From NCBI RefSeq assembly GCF_027943255.1, contig NC_072896.1, forward strand, positions 68,652,501 through 68,716,500: a stretch of 64,000 bases of DNA, in the 5' to 3' direction. Source of the DNA: Anastrepha obliqua (lineage: Eukaryota; Arthropoda; Insecta; Diptera; Tephritidae). Under the pieces are notes generated by a model. That model was given only the letters and a program-made list of their open reading frames with translations. It was not told the origin of the DNA and did no database searches. How positions within the stretch are numbered: position 1 is the stretch's first letter; each line of letters begins with the position of its first letter. Below, piece by piece: positions 11,461 through 22,959 of this stretch. A program made the position numbers and the translations under genes.

Positions 11461-13088
11461 ACGAAAGTTGCTTCAAAAACATAAAATGCGATTATGGAGA
11501 TGTAACGGGGTCCCGAGAGTCTAGTGGAAATTCCTCTCACTTTCAGTATGGCAATTTTGTGTATTCACTTAATCATTAAAATAGAAATAGGTTCAATCTC
11601 CAAAGATGAGTTCAATCTCCCTGATTTTAAATTTTTAGTTTACTAGAACTTTAATCAAAGCGTAATACCTCTTTTTTGATTAACTGGCAAATATACCGTC
11701 ATGGATGCAGGACAAAAAATCAATACTGTCTGCACTCTTGTTAAATTTTGTTTCGCACTCTCAAAAGAAAGCCTTCCCCTTGATGCTCCATTCCACCTAC
11801 GGTTTCTTTTAAACACACTACCCTACGTGCATGTGTGTGCGGCTTTGTGCGACGAGCCATATTACAGAACTCAGCGCTATGAGTTGTGGTTAAAAATAAA
11901 TCTTTCTGTCCAGTGCGCGTAAACCACTCAACTCTATTTTTTGCAAGGCTTCCTAGTTGTGATTTTGTAAAATGCTACTGCGGTTTTAGGCAGCAGCGAA
12001 GGAGAAAAAAAATGCTGAGGGAAAATGTTAGGTCCAGTTTTGCTTGCTTTGCAATAACCACACAAGCGAAATACTCGTATCAGATTAACGGGTTTGTCTT
12101 GTTGTTTTGGCATGGGGATTGGCGAGACTTTTTCGCTTTTCGTGTTTTGGATGTGTTGAAAACTTTTTATTTTTGTCTTCTTTTTTCGGTAACATGTTCC
12201 GTCGTAATAATCGCATTTGGCCAGAACTCATCGGTTAACGTGCAACATCCTGTTGCCGATTGGAGGTCGCGCAACTACAGGTGGTGTTACCGCAAACAGC
12301 TTAAAGGTAACTAACAAATACATTGCCATTCCAATCGGTAGTACGCGGTTACATGTTTTTAAATTTAAAATTTCGAGAACAAATAAATATCATATTTATA
12401 ATATATTTGCATATATATGGAAACTATTTTCCGGAATTGCGAGGTTTAGCGAGGATTTCATACCAAAATATATAATAACAATAAACAAATTTATTGAATT
12501 ATTACAAAATATGTGCTACTCTCGTGGTAAATGTGATGGGCTAATTTTTTTTAATATAAAAGTAAAAATCTTCTAAATACAAAAAAAAAAAAAAATAATA
12601 CAGCAATCGGCAACTTAACCTGTTGCTGGTGACATGGAGTGTATTTAGAAGTCTTCAATGGACCATTTTTTTTAAAGTAAGCTTTCTACTCTCATTAAAC
12701 ATATATTAAACAAGCTTAATTAACGTTTAATAAGCATTTGATATGAGTCGCTTTAATATCGGAAATGAGTGATTATAAAATTTAAGAAGAGCTCGCTAGA
12801 CTCTGCACCACAGCATAGATGGTAATAAAGATCGACATAAAGTTCCAAACCCGAGTACTTGCGCGCGAGAAAGTTTTAAAAAAATTAATGTATTACAGTT
12901 CTTCAAAAATCAAACGGGCTTCTCACAAAAGTTTTTATCCAATTTACTATTTTTTACATCTCCATAATTGCTGAATACAGTTAAAAAATAAATAAAAATA
13001 AAAACAAAAGTTGCTTAGCCGTTTTCTTTTGTTCACGAGTTGAACCAGAACACTCTTTTAAATGGCGATTTATATTAACACACACCAA
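11461..13088. other. AT-rich DNA, no gene recognised
   Basis: Several overlapping open frames at 11701-12576 carry no recognisable domain. A homopolymer A run lies at 12580-12594. Confidence 0.45.
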
Positions 13089-13101
13089 CTCGTATGTATT
13101 A

Positions 13102-13420
13102 TATATATATATATAATTGGCGCGCATACCTTTTTGGGTGTTTGACCGTACTCCTCCTCCTATTTGTGGCGTACGTCTTGATGTTGTTCCACAAATGGAG
13201 GGGCCAACAGTTTCAAGCCGATTCCGAATGGCAAATGTTTTTATGAGGAGTTTTTTCATGGTAAAAATACACTTGGAGGTTTGCCATTGCCTGCCGACAG
13301 CCGACCGCTATTACAAAACACTTTTTCTTAATTTTGATCTTTCACCGAGATTCGAACCAACGTTCTCTCTCTGAAATCCGAATGGTAGTCACGCACCAAT
13401 CCATTCGGCTACGGCGGCCG
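13102..13420 (-). mobile_element. tRNA-derived SINE, full length, with 13-bp target duplication
   Basis: Complete reverse-orientation copy: (TA)n tail at 13102-13114, the 3' body beginning AATTGGCGCG, the core, and the tRNA-like head with A- and B-box complements ending CGGCGGCCG at 13420. Both sides carry the perfect 13-bp direct repeat CTCGTATGTATTA (13089-13101 and 13421-13433), which shows retroposition through target-primed integration. The perfect duplication suggests a relatively young insertion. It has no protein-coding role although one frame happens to stay open across its core in several copies. Confidence 0.95.
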
Positions 13421-13433
13421 CTCGTATGTATTA

Positions 13434-13726
13434 ATGCAGTATAATCCAACTTTTATAATGGTCCACTCGGAACATCCGCTTTCAGGCATCATTCTTTTCT
13501 TGCTCTCTGTTTGTTTAATTTTGTGAATCAATGGCAGTTTATATCTGTACAGCCATAATTGATTGATAATTGTTCTTTTATAACTCAGATACCAAAGGAT
13601 ACGACTGTTATTAACAACTATTTTCAGAAAAAATACCATCCTTCACTTTAATGATATTCTGAAAGGTGAGGCAATAATCCAGCAATAGTCAGCAGGCATT
13701 GAAAGTATCTATTTTCTTTCGTAACG
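13434..13726. other. No gene recognised
   Basis: A 76-residue minus-strand frame here has no family resemblance that I can see. Confidence 0.4.
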
Positions 13727-14010
13727 TCAGAATTTTGTGTCCCCGCGTTGTAATCCCAAGTGCTGAGCAATTATATTTAAATCAGAAAATATAATCCACA
13801 GTAAATCTTTGTTTTTAATTTCTTCCAATAAAAGCTTATTAACTTCATAGGTTTCTTTTGGATTTGAGATATGCGCTAATGGTGTCAAGGATAAGTTGTT
13901 GCGATTATGTGGAAGCAGCGCTTTGAGATTAGTTTTTGATGAATCTGTGAACAATCTCCAATTAGTACTGTTATACGAATGTCCTTGACATAATTTAGCC
14001 CATCCAATGC
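13727..14010 (-). pseudogene. Fragment of an uncharacterised multicopy arthropod protein family
   Basis: The complement from about 13993 reads GHSYNSTNWRLFTDSSKTNL, then KALLPHNRNN, PLAHISNPKETYEV and WIIFSDLNIIAQHLGLQRG, ending DTKF before a TGA. This order (xWRLFIDSSKxSLKAVLLHNG...KExY...WxxCxDLKxxxxLLGxQxGxTKFPC) matches a protein that I know as a frequent multicopy, unnamed protein in insect and spider genomes, of unproven function and probably mobile. Here the downstream Cys-rich part after TKF is lost and the expected WICGDLK is WIIFSDLN. It sits between a SINE and a LINE, consistent with a mobile or retroposed origin. Identification rests on remembered motif order, not a search. Confidence 0.5.
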
Positions 14011-14049
14011 TGCTCTTTAACTAATCTTATTCTAACAATGTTGTTGTTG

Positions 14050-14945
14050 TAGTTTATCAAGTCTTGCGAGGCGCGAAGAAGTTATCGACCATCATCGCTA
14101 ATCTTATCTAACGGTTGGCTCAAGAAACGTGCTGTTTTGATGACGTTGGTCCAAAAAGAGATGGGTGTTAGAGTAGTTGGTTTAAGATAACACGTGAATA
14201 GGTGCCTAAAGTCGCGCGGGGTAGCTTCATATGGCGGATATATGTTCAGTATATGCAAATACTCCAATGACGGCGTTCGGACGTGCGGGGGAAGTAGCTC
14301 AACTTGCAGTAACTTCCTGCAGAGGTGATTTTTGAGGGGGTATTATGGCATTTTTCTAATAGCGGTCACCCCCCGGCAGGCAATGGCAAACCTCCGATTG
14401 TATTTCTGCCATTAAAAAGCTCCTCATAAAAATATCTGCCGTTCGGAGTCGGCTTGAAACTGTAGGTCCCTCCATTTGTGGAACAACATCAAGACGCACG
14501 CCACAAATGGGAGGAAGAGCTCGGCCAAACACCCAAAAAGGGTGTACGCGCCAATTATATATATATATATATATATATTGGCAGACCTGAAGCTTCGTCC
14601 ACTGCATGGCAAACGACCAGATCGGCACTGCATAATTTAAAACCAAACGGTCAATCGCCTTAAATGACGCACGCAAAGTTTCTTTGTCTTTGCGCCAAGT
14701 GATACCGGCTAGCGACTTGGGAACCTTGATGCAGTTTTGGACTTCTATGGAAATTGCGGTTGTATGCGCCGAGAAGGAGAACAAAATATCGAAGGTAATT
14801 TCCAGTAACTTGGGGGCATTGACTGCCGCCCTTGATGTCTAATCGACTTTTGACTTTCAATTGTAATTTGATCTTCTGCACCACGTGCATGAGTGAGTAG
14901 GGTCGCCAGGGTTTTAGTAGAAGATAGCTGGAGGCGCAACTTTCT
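14050..14945 (-). mobile_element. Jockey-like LINE 3' part (end of RT and C-terminus), split by a SINE
   Basis: On the minus strand, from 14940 down: a TKTLATLLTHARG-like segment, then after a frameshift FSFSAHTTAISIEVQNCIKV, KSLAGITWRKDKETLRASFK and LVLNYAVPIWS up to the SINE at 14579. This is the post-YADD thumb region of a Jockey-type reverse transcriptase. Beyond the SINE the frame resumes with YEATPRDFRHLFTC, KPTTLTPISFWTN and PLDKISDDGR, the C-terminal His/Cys region of the same protein type, ending near 14100. A CAACAACAACA complement at 14038-14050 may be its tail. Multiple frameshifts. It could be the same family as the 5' piece at 10570. Confidence 0.75.
14349..14579 (+). mobile_element. 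tRNA-derived SINE, 5'-truncated, inserted in a LINE
   Basis: Plus-orientation copy starting CATTTTTCTAATAGCGG, so the tRNA-like head is missing, and ending with the 3' body GTACGCGCCAATTA and a (TA)n tail (about 14556-14578). It separates two parts of one LINE reading direction, showing insertion into that LINE. A 5-base repeat TGGCA (14346-14350 and 14579-14583) is a weak candidate target duplication. Confidence 0.9.
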
Positions 14946-16303
14946 ATTGATCTATTGGTGTTGATTAATCCTACGGTAATCGTAGACGCAAATTGCCTGT
15001 AGGCACAAATTCTATAAGTTTGATTTTCCTTTTGGCAGTCGAAATCTCGTATTAGGTGATCGAGACGCTGCTTCTAAAGAAATCTTGTTGCTTTATTCGG
15101 GATGAAAACCTTACTTGAGCTCGTAATTTCACGAAGGCTGAGGGCCGGGAGATAAAGATGGTGGATAAATATGGGAAGTGTAAACAGGGATTTTGCAACT
15201 GATGGCTTTCCTGAATAAATAATGAGCTTTTCAAATAAATTTGCTTCGGCACAAAGTACGCCATTTTCTGTTTTCAATTGTACCGCCAACATTTTTCCAG
15301 TAGGCCAACCAAGCAAATTTGTTTGTACGTCAATCGTGCTCCACCTAATGTTTATAAATAAATATTCAATGTCTGTCTTGAAATAATTTCGGAAGAAACC
15401 TGGTGTTGGCTACTGTAATTCGATATTTTATGGATACCTTTATATTTATTTACTTTTCAAATGCTAAATGAGCCTCGTTTTAATGTGAAAAAATTACCCA
15501 CGTGTAAAAATCTTAAGCAATATTTTGTTTAAAAAACAAATTTATACAGTTTTTTTTGGTTAACTTTGAATGAGTTATTAGAAGACATCCAAAAACGTTT
15601 TTTATTTATTCAGTTTTAATGAAGAAAATTATCAAGATGGGTGTCTGACTCATCCACCTAAGCATTCTCCCTTAATTTGTTACGTGATAAGCACTGAGTT
15701 GTTTGAGCGTGCAAGAACCTACTTTGCAATACTCTGATCATATCTACAACAAGAACTTCAACGCAAGTAGAGTAATTGATTATGTACAAATATGGAAAAT
15801 TCCACCGCAAAGTAAGCGAATATACTTATATATTTTTTTCGATCATGAGGCAATGATGCTAGATAGCAAATACTCTCATCTATCTAACAGGCAAGGCTTG
15901 GATTCCTTCCCGAAGAAATATCTGGTTTTTGATGCTAGCCATAAAGTGAACCGATTTTCAATTGCTTCGAAAGAACGGAAGTGCTGACCTGCCAAATCCC
16001 TCTGCACGATGCGGAACAGCCAGTAATTATTGTCTATAATGTGTGATGAGTATGGTGGTTAGAATAGGATATCTAATTTGAGCGTTTCCTGGGCCTACCG
16101 ACTAGTTAATATAGAAAATGGCGATCTAGTGAATTGCTGCAACAACAACAACATTTTTTTTGTTTCTTTGGAATACCGATTTTCTAACGACCAGCACGAA
16201 GAGCAGTGCTCGATTCAAACACGGTTTCACTTGCTTCCAGAACTTCTTAATAGATGACCCTGCCTTGAATACAGCAAACACAGATCGTAAGTTTGAAATC
16301 GTA
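14946..16303. other. No gene recognised
   Basis: Frames at 15052-15316 (minus) and 15703-15987 (plus) are open but I recognise no domain. A CAACAACAACAACA run lies at 16139-16152. Confidence 0.4.
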
Positions 16304-16305
16304 TA

Positions 16306-17367
16306 CGAGGTGTGTTCAAAAAGTATCGCGAATTTTGTGTTTTATAAAAAATTATTTATTCATTAATATCTATTTTGTCCCCTTCAAAGTAGTCCCCATG
16401 AGATATTATGCACTTGTGCCAACGTTTTTTCCAATATTCGAAGCTCTTCCAAAAAACATTTTTTTTATCTTGTTCAGCTCCTCCTTCTATGCCGTCTTTA
16501 TCTCGTCAATCGTAGCATAGCGTCGTCCTTTCATGGGCCTCTTCAGTTTCGGCAAGAAGAAAAAGTCATAAGGGGCCAGATCTTGAAAATACGGTGGCTG
16601 TGGCCACCTGTGTTGTTTTTGGGGGGTTATCGTGATGCAAGAGTCAATTTTTGTTCTTCCACAAATCAGGGCGTTTCTGGCGGATTACTTCGCGAAAATT
16701 GCGAATTACTTGCAGGTAATATTCCTTACTGACCGTTTTACCCTGTGGCAAGAACTCATGATGCGCAACGCCCCTGCAATCGAAGAAAACGGTAGGCAAA
16801 ACTTTTATATTCGACGTAACTTGGTATGCTTTTTTCGACGTTGGTTCGTGCGGCACCTTCCATTGAGATGATTGAGCTTTGGTTTCCACGTTATAATGAG
16901 GGCTTATGCTCAATCCGTCATCAGTTATGACCCTCTGAAGCAAATTTGGGTCATCGCGGACAGAGTCCAACATATCTGCTGCTTTTGGTCGAGCAGTTTT
17001 GGTACGAATTTTGCGGCGACCCGTCTTATGCCCAAATCATTGAAAAAATCGATTGGCGCGAGCCAGTCGATATGTCTAGGTCCTCAGCAACTTCTCTAAC
17101 GGTGATTCGACGAAGTGCTCGGGCGTGCGGCACGCATTTCGTCGATCACTTCTTTTCGGCTTTCTGAGAACATTTTGTACCACCGATAAACGTTGCTTTG
17201 GTCCAAAGTAGCTTCTCCGTATGACACAGTCAACATTCGGAATACATTCGCGCACTTAATTTCATTTTTCTCACAAAATTTGATACAGGTTCTTTGATCT
17301 ATCTCTTTGAATAGGTAAAATCGAAGACGAGCCGAAACACGTGCAAGCAAAGCAGCTGTCAACCTCG
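16306..17367 (-). mobile_element. mariner transposon, full span, decayed
   Basis: Runs from CGAGGTGTGTTCAAAAAGTA at the left (TA at 16304-16305) to CCTCG at 17367 (TA at 17368-17369). The left end carries a full mariner-type terminus; at the right only about six bases (CGAGGT) match before 5' UTR, so the right end is damaged. On the minus strand the N-terminal HTH domain is open (RTCIKFCEKNEIKCANVFRM, NVYRWYKMFSE, 17096-17340), then MLDSVRDDPNLLQRVIT with the first catalytic Asp displaced into TDDG, FFDCRGVAHHEFLPQGKTV, and RQKRPDLWKN. The second-Asp region is deleted down to LHHDN and the third shows only remnants. The C-terminus RWHKCIISHGDYFEGD is readable near 16380-16430. Clearly non-functional. 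Confidence 0.92.
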
Positions 17368-17369
17368 TA

Positions 17370-18499
17370 TATTTAGTATTTAAGGAGACATCGATGACAT
17401 CGCCTGATCTCATTTAGCGTATTGATATTTTCTCTCCTGTTCCAAACAGCGAATGTTGGAAGGAATATAGACACAAATAATTATATTCTTTATTATTACC
17501 TAAACAGTAATAAAAATTATCCGGATTGCATTACGGGAATTGATCAGGATACTGAGCTCGGTAACCACAAAAAAATGGTAATAGGGTTTGTTATTCATAA
17601 TGCGTGCGCATGCATTAAAGAGCTGTTTGTGTCTTCTTCACTTGGAGTGTTTTTAAAAGTCTAATTCAAATATTTGTATATATAAATACGGTTGTGTGAA
17701 TACTTTTGTTCATATATTTGCATATACGAAATCGTACTCATACTCGTACATGCGTATGTATATCCGGGCCGCATTCCTCTTACACTTAAGTGCCAAAGTT
17801 TAAGTGCTAAATTGTTACCGTCTTCACAATGAGCTCATACTCATATGACTCGCGAACTATCGCCTCATCCACCACTTTGTGCAATCAACGTTAAAGTGAA
17901 CCTTCGGCCTCTCTTTGCTCCATTTGAAAACTTTTTCATCGCTCCTTTCGAGTTTTTAGCTTTTGAGGCATTTGATATTTATTTGCGTGTGCTTGCGAGT
18001 TTTCATCAGCTTCTTATCGCCGGATAAGGAAGTTGCTAACAAAGTTAATACGATGTGTTTTCATCGGAAATGTGTTATAGTGAGTCAGAACAGCAGAGTG
18101 GCAAAGAAAAGTGAAAAAAGCAAAGAATTGTGATACCAATCGTCCCAAAGAGGGATCACTTTATAAAATATACAATGTACGCTAGGGAGGTGATTATATG
18201 ATATGAGTTTCCATGCGACACAGAATTGTTGAGTAGGAAGGCAATAATCACCGTGTTTGAAAAGATGCAAATTTTATTTGAAAGCTTAAGTTACTTAACG
18301 TTAATTCTGTTGGCTTTACTTTACATTCATTTTCTTTCTTTTGCTTCCAGTTATCCTAATTTTCTTAATATACAATTTAAAACTATTTCAAAATTTATTA
18401 ATATTTTAGCCTTATCTAACTCTCCTGTGGAGCTCAAAAACGTTTGCTTGGCCCTTTCCGTTTTGCAGTATATTTAAGAAATATATTTTAGCAGTTGGA
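17370..18499. other. AT-rich DNA, no gene recognised
   Basis: No repeat or coding similarity recognised. Confidence 0.45.
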
Positions 18500-18830
18500 C
18501 GGCCGCCGTAGCCGAATGGGTTGGTGCGTGATCACCATTCGGAATTCACTGAGCGGTCGTTGGTTCGAATCTCGGTGAAAGCAAAATTAATAAAAAAACA
18601 TTTTTCTAATAGCGGTCGCCCCTCAGCAGGCAATGGCAAACCTCCTAGTGTATTTCTGCTATGAAAAAGATTCTCATAAAAATATCTGCCGTTCGGAGTC
18701 GGCTTGAAACTGTAGGTCCCTCCATTTGTGGAACAACACCAATACGCACACCACAAATAGGAGAACGAGCTCGGCCAAACACCCAAAAACGGGTGTACGC
18801 GCCAATTATATATATATATATATATATATA
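18500..18830 (+). mobile_element. tRNA-derived SINE, full length (reference copy)
   Basis: Starts CGGCCGCCGTAGCCGAATGG. The first ~80 bases form a tRNA-like RNA polymerase III promoter: A box TAGCCGAATGG (18509-18519, fits TRGYNNARNNG exactly) and B box GTTCGAATC (18563-18571, fits GWTCRANNC exactly). The body continues with ATTTTTCTAATAGCGGTCG, GGCAATGGCAAACCTCC, TCTGCCGTTCGG-GTCGGC, CCATTTGTGGAACAAC and GTACGCGCCAATTA, then a (TA)n tail to 18830. No terminator T-run inside the head. No clear target duplication. The GGCAATGGCAAACC/CCATGAAAAAGCTC part recalls the 3' ends of BovB/RTE-associated SINEs; that link is inference. Confidence 0.95.
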
Positions 18831-19530
18831 ATACACTCGGAGATTCCTCATTGCCATATGTAAAATTTTTTTACTTTTTATTTCTTCTTATTTTAATTTT
18901 TAACTGCCCTTAATAAATACATTTTTGCACGCATGCCACTGAAAATCGTTAAGAAATATCTGGAGTTTTTTCTTTTTGTTTTTGTATTAATTCCACTCGA
19001 GGTAGCCGTGCACTATCTACTTAATTCAACTTTACTCAACAGCATTGTTTGCATATGCTATTTACACCTTTCGCTATTTCACCACACTCACCGCTATATA
19101 AATGTTATTAATTACAAAGTGGCTATTGGCCGGTTGTTTGCATATCCGTCTGCCCATTTGTGTACATGCCGGCCTGTCTGTTTGTCTGTTTTGTGTCAGC
19201 GTTAATTGCTGTTAACATTTTACGCTAAATTAATTTGTTTTCTTTTTCCTTTTTTTTGTTCCCCACATTGTTTATGCTTTTCTTTCATGCTGTTGTTGTT
19301 ATATGGCAAGCCACTGCTATGCATGGGAATAATTAATAGTAGGCTGTAGGGCGCATGCCATTTAAATTAATGTTACTCATACGCCATGTAATCAATTAGG
19401 GTAATGTGCGGGTTGCAATGAAAGGTTTGTTCTTATGGGCATAATAAAACAAAACAATCAAAGCTTGACAACTACTGGCTAGCAATGCCTTCTGCAAGCA
19501 ACTCAAATCGATACGCGGTACTCGACCAAG
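18831..19530. other. No gene recognised
   Basis: The first 28 bases (AATACACTCGGAG...CATTGCC) resemble a reversed bit of the SINE core. The remainder is unique (A+T)-rich sequence. Confidence 0.4.
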
Positions 19531-19534
19531 AGGA

Positions 19535-20082
19535 AATCAATCGTAGTACGGCGATCTGGTGACTGGCATCCAGAGCAATCTTAAATTATGGAGGGAACAC
19601 TTCTCGAACCTGTTAAATAGTGACAGCTGCGCATGTCACAGAGAATGTGAAGAGTTTCAATCGTTGACGACGGAACTACGACGTTGATGCCTATATGCCA
19701 TAATATCTGAATTTCGTATCCCTGTAAAACTAATACAGCTAAGCAGAATGACATTGCTAAATACCAGCAGCGCCGTCCAAATTGGGAAGGACATGTAACA
19801 GCCGCAGAACTTAATCGCTCAGGTACAATATTTTATAAGAGCGTAGAATTGTTGGCGTATGCCGATGATATTAATTAATATCATCAGCCTTAACAACCCC
19901 GCTGTTGGTTCTGCCTTATCCAAACTAGATAACGAGGCGAAACGAATGGGTCTGGTGGACGAGGACAAAACGAAGTACCTCCATGATTTCGGAGTTGTAA
20001 GAGACTTCGTTTATTTAGGAACCAGCATTGACACCTATAACACTGTCAACCTTGAAGTCCAACGAAGAATCTCCCTTGCCAC
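19535..20082 (+). mobile_element. RTE-type LINE fragment with internal deletions
   Basis: Pieces of the same LINE as at 47.0-48.7 kb: GDLVTGIQSNLKLWREHFSN and LLNSDSCACHREC at 19540-19640, then a jump to FRIPVKLIQLSRMTLLNTSS, AVQIGKDM, a second deletion, and LAYADD (the polymerase YADD at 19858-19869) directly followed by a stop. The frame then gives LNNPAVGSALSKLDNEAKRM, DEDKTKYL, VVRDFVYLGTSID and NLEVQRRISLAT, ending abruptly at 20082. The palm and fingers are mostly deleted. The YADD catalytic motif is intact here whereas the longer copy reads YAED. Confidence 0.88.
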
Positions 20083-20259
20083 ACTCGAGCTTGACTTGTT
20101 TACAGTAGCACAGAAAACAAACTATGTGACATATCACGCTGAAATTTGCCATGTAAGCTTATAACAGTCCTACCAAAAAACAAAAAATTTATTTTTGCCA
20201 TATGTCATCCGCGGACCGTTTTATTGATAACGTCTCGTTCATATTTGAATAGAAGGTAT
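20079..20259 (-). mobile_element. mariner-like 5' end (terminal repeat and leader), copy A
   Basis: About 180 bases nearly identical (about seven differences) to the complement of 43584-43762. In the second copy the sequence leads into an ATG with MEIQRICLKCYSNKIS, resembling mariner N-termini, so the shared block is read as a mariner 5' terminal repeat plus leader. Here only the block is present, joined directly to the broken RTE fragment on one side. Confidence 0.55.
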
Positions 20260-22959
20260 TGGTTATTTTTGGCTATTTTTAACAATCGTACAATTTTCGT
20301 TTTTTTTTTTTATTTTGAGGATAAAATCAGGTAGCAGCAGTAATAAGGAACAACAAGAGCAATTCATTCTTTTTTTGCTTTTGGTTCTCAGGGTAATGCT
20401 GAAAGTTTTATAATGGAGTTCTCGTACGAACGGCGAAAAATACTATGCATCTGCTTATTAAAGTATGGTCGCAGTATTTTACATAGATTTTTCACTTCTT
20501 AACTGTACGTAATTGAATATAACTCGGAAATTCATGGGAACCGCATTATGTCATTTGCTAGCATTACTGAGCATAGACTCAACATAGTAGTAATGAAAAA
20601 TGCAAGAAAAAAAAATCTGAGACAAGGTGCTTTTCACAAATGGCAAAAAAACAAAATTCACAAACATTTGTAACACACCAATTAATTTTTTTCCGATTTT
20701 TTTTTTAAATTACTTATACGAGTATATTTTATCTGCACGAAAATTTCAACATTTCATAATTTTCAAATTATAAAATCTAAATCTGGACTGCAGAGAAAAT
20801 TGACATGCTGAAAAATTATGGTAGATGCATTTTTTTATGACATACATTTTCATTCGAAAAAATTCCGTACAGAGCACTCTTTGAATTGTCCAAGAAAAAA
20901 AGTGTATTAATCGAAACAGTAAAAAAAATAGGTAGATCAATCTAGTTGCTGCCTTTATGCGCTAAAAATGTTAAGTGGGCTAATGGAATTAGTAGACACA
21001 CTCCTTTATTAAATTTTTGTGTTGATTTTGTAATGTTACTACTACAAAAATTTTAATGAATGAAAATATAACTGTCACAACTCAAAAGTGGCAGTTCATT
21101 GCTTGCGATAAACCTCATACCATGCGCACCGGCATTTATTGCATGAGGCCTGCGATGAGCGATCTCCATTTGCATTACATCGTATATATGATTTGACATG
21201 TCGGCCTACGAGATTATAGGCGCATTGTCATGCATTCCCTCTTGGTTTTTTCGTCTAGTTGCGTTTAGTTTATAGTTACATTAGCACCATTCCCTTCAGC
21301 GGTAGGCATTTTCTTTGAACTTTCTGCTCATTCTTTTACTGATCAATTTTTTAATAATCTAAAACAACAACATTTTCAAATTCATCTTTTATGAAGAATA
21401 AATAAAAAATAGTTAAAAAAAACTAAAAAAACACGCTTTTATTCCACTAAATATTAGTTTCAACTTTGTAGCTGCAGACTTTGCCAATGCAGTGCCTCAT
21501 AATTCTGGTCAGAGAGCGTTACATACACGACCAGTGCTATTTTAATGCTAACCCCGAATTTCTATATTTTGTTATAAACATTTTTGGTTTTCGGTACAGA
21601 ATTAATTTGAATATGTGTTAAGATAAAGAACTGAATAATATTTCAAAATAATATATTAATAAAAACTTTCTAATTGCATCATAGATTACAATATTTTTTA
21701 ATCTAATATTTTTTTGTTACTGCTATTTTCAGCGAACTTTTTACATTCAAACCAATTTTAGAGTATATTTTTTATTCAGTGGTCAATTTGTAAATTTCCC
21801 CACTGCGTTGGGCTTTTCGTCAAAGTTAATTAAAAAAATGCTGCTTCCCCTCAGCCATTTTTCATGAAGCTCTACGCAGTATCCAATTAAAGAGCTTAGG
21901 GATTCTTTCTGGAAACCTTTTACAAATAAATACCAGCTCAGTTTATCAAAATTATAACTCTCATTTCAGCCCTGTACCACTTTTGCACAAATGTGTAAGT
22001 ATTGACAAAAATATTGAGCTAGCCACGTATTTTTCTTTTTTTGTGCAGATTAATAAAATGCAGAAGCCTCGACAGCTTTGATTACAAAAAACTAGCAGTA
22101 TTTTCACTCGAAATTTAAATAAAAGAAAACTGTTGGAGGCTGATAAATTTTTTTCATTATTACGCCGTGAAATGATCAAAAATTAGGCAATGATAAAAAT
22201 GGAACTAATAAACAAAGTACATGCAATATTTTCAATAAATTGTATTTGAGTATATAAATTAGAATTTATATGTATACCCTTTACAGGCCATAAACTTAAC
22301 TGACAGGTAAACATTTATTACATTTACCAATACCATATAAACTACAAAGAACAGCAACAATGATTTGTATTTATTTCTTTTCCGAATTTCATCAATCCCA
22401 TTTTCGTTTCATTTATGGTAGATTTATTTTGTAAATCGCAAAATTCTACAGGGGTAAGACACATAAACTAGGTCGAAATGTTGGCATTGCTTATGGAGCA
22501 GTTTGATGATTGTATATAAAGGAAATTACGGGAAAAATGTGCCACACTCAATTTATTTGCTTTATCAGAGAACAAAAGTAAAATGAAAAATAATAAGCAA
22601 ATAAAAATTATACTTTGGCTGATGTATAAATTCTACAAAAATAATGAAATTGTTTCTGCATTTTTAGTAAACATCGACCTAGTAGAAATTTTACTCTATC
22701 AGCATAAACAGCGGATACCCAGTATACCCAACACTGAACAACATTTTTTGTTCTAAAATAATCAGGGTTAAATCTTTTTACTTTTCGGGATAAGAGAAGA
22801 AAACAAAACCTAGGAATAGATGAAGTTAAAGGATTCAATTCAGGACCTTAACTGATTTTAAGTAAATCTTAACAAAACGATATAAAAAAATATTTAATAG
22901 CATGTATGTCTTCCGTTATTTAAGTGTAACTGATATTATATTTGTCATCGTGGCAGCGA
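20260..22959. other. AT-rich DNA, no gene recognised
   Basis: Long stretch of homopolymer-rich DNA. The block at about 21090-21300 is less (A+T)-rich and lacks repeats, so it could be conserved host non-coding DNA, but I can assign nothing. Confidence 0.45.

Noticed and set aside
11701..12576. Run of open frames (73, 142 and 119 residues)
   Set aside because: No recognisable domain and no repeat relatives; treated as chance.
16139..16152. CAACAACAACAACA as a LINE tail
   Set aside because: No LINE sequence precedes it on either strand.
18500..18580. tRNA gene
   Set aside because: A and B boxes are present but the acceptor stem does not close and the sequence is the head of a repeated SINE.
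18831..18858. Additional SINE copy
   Set aside because: Only a 28-base partial match to the reversed core; too short to support.
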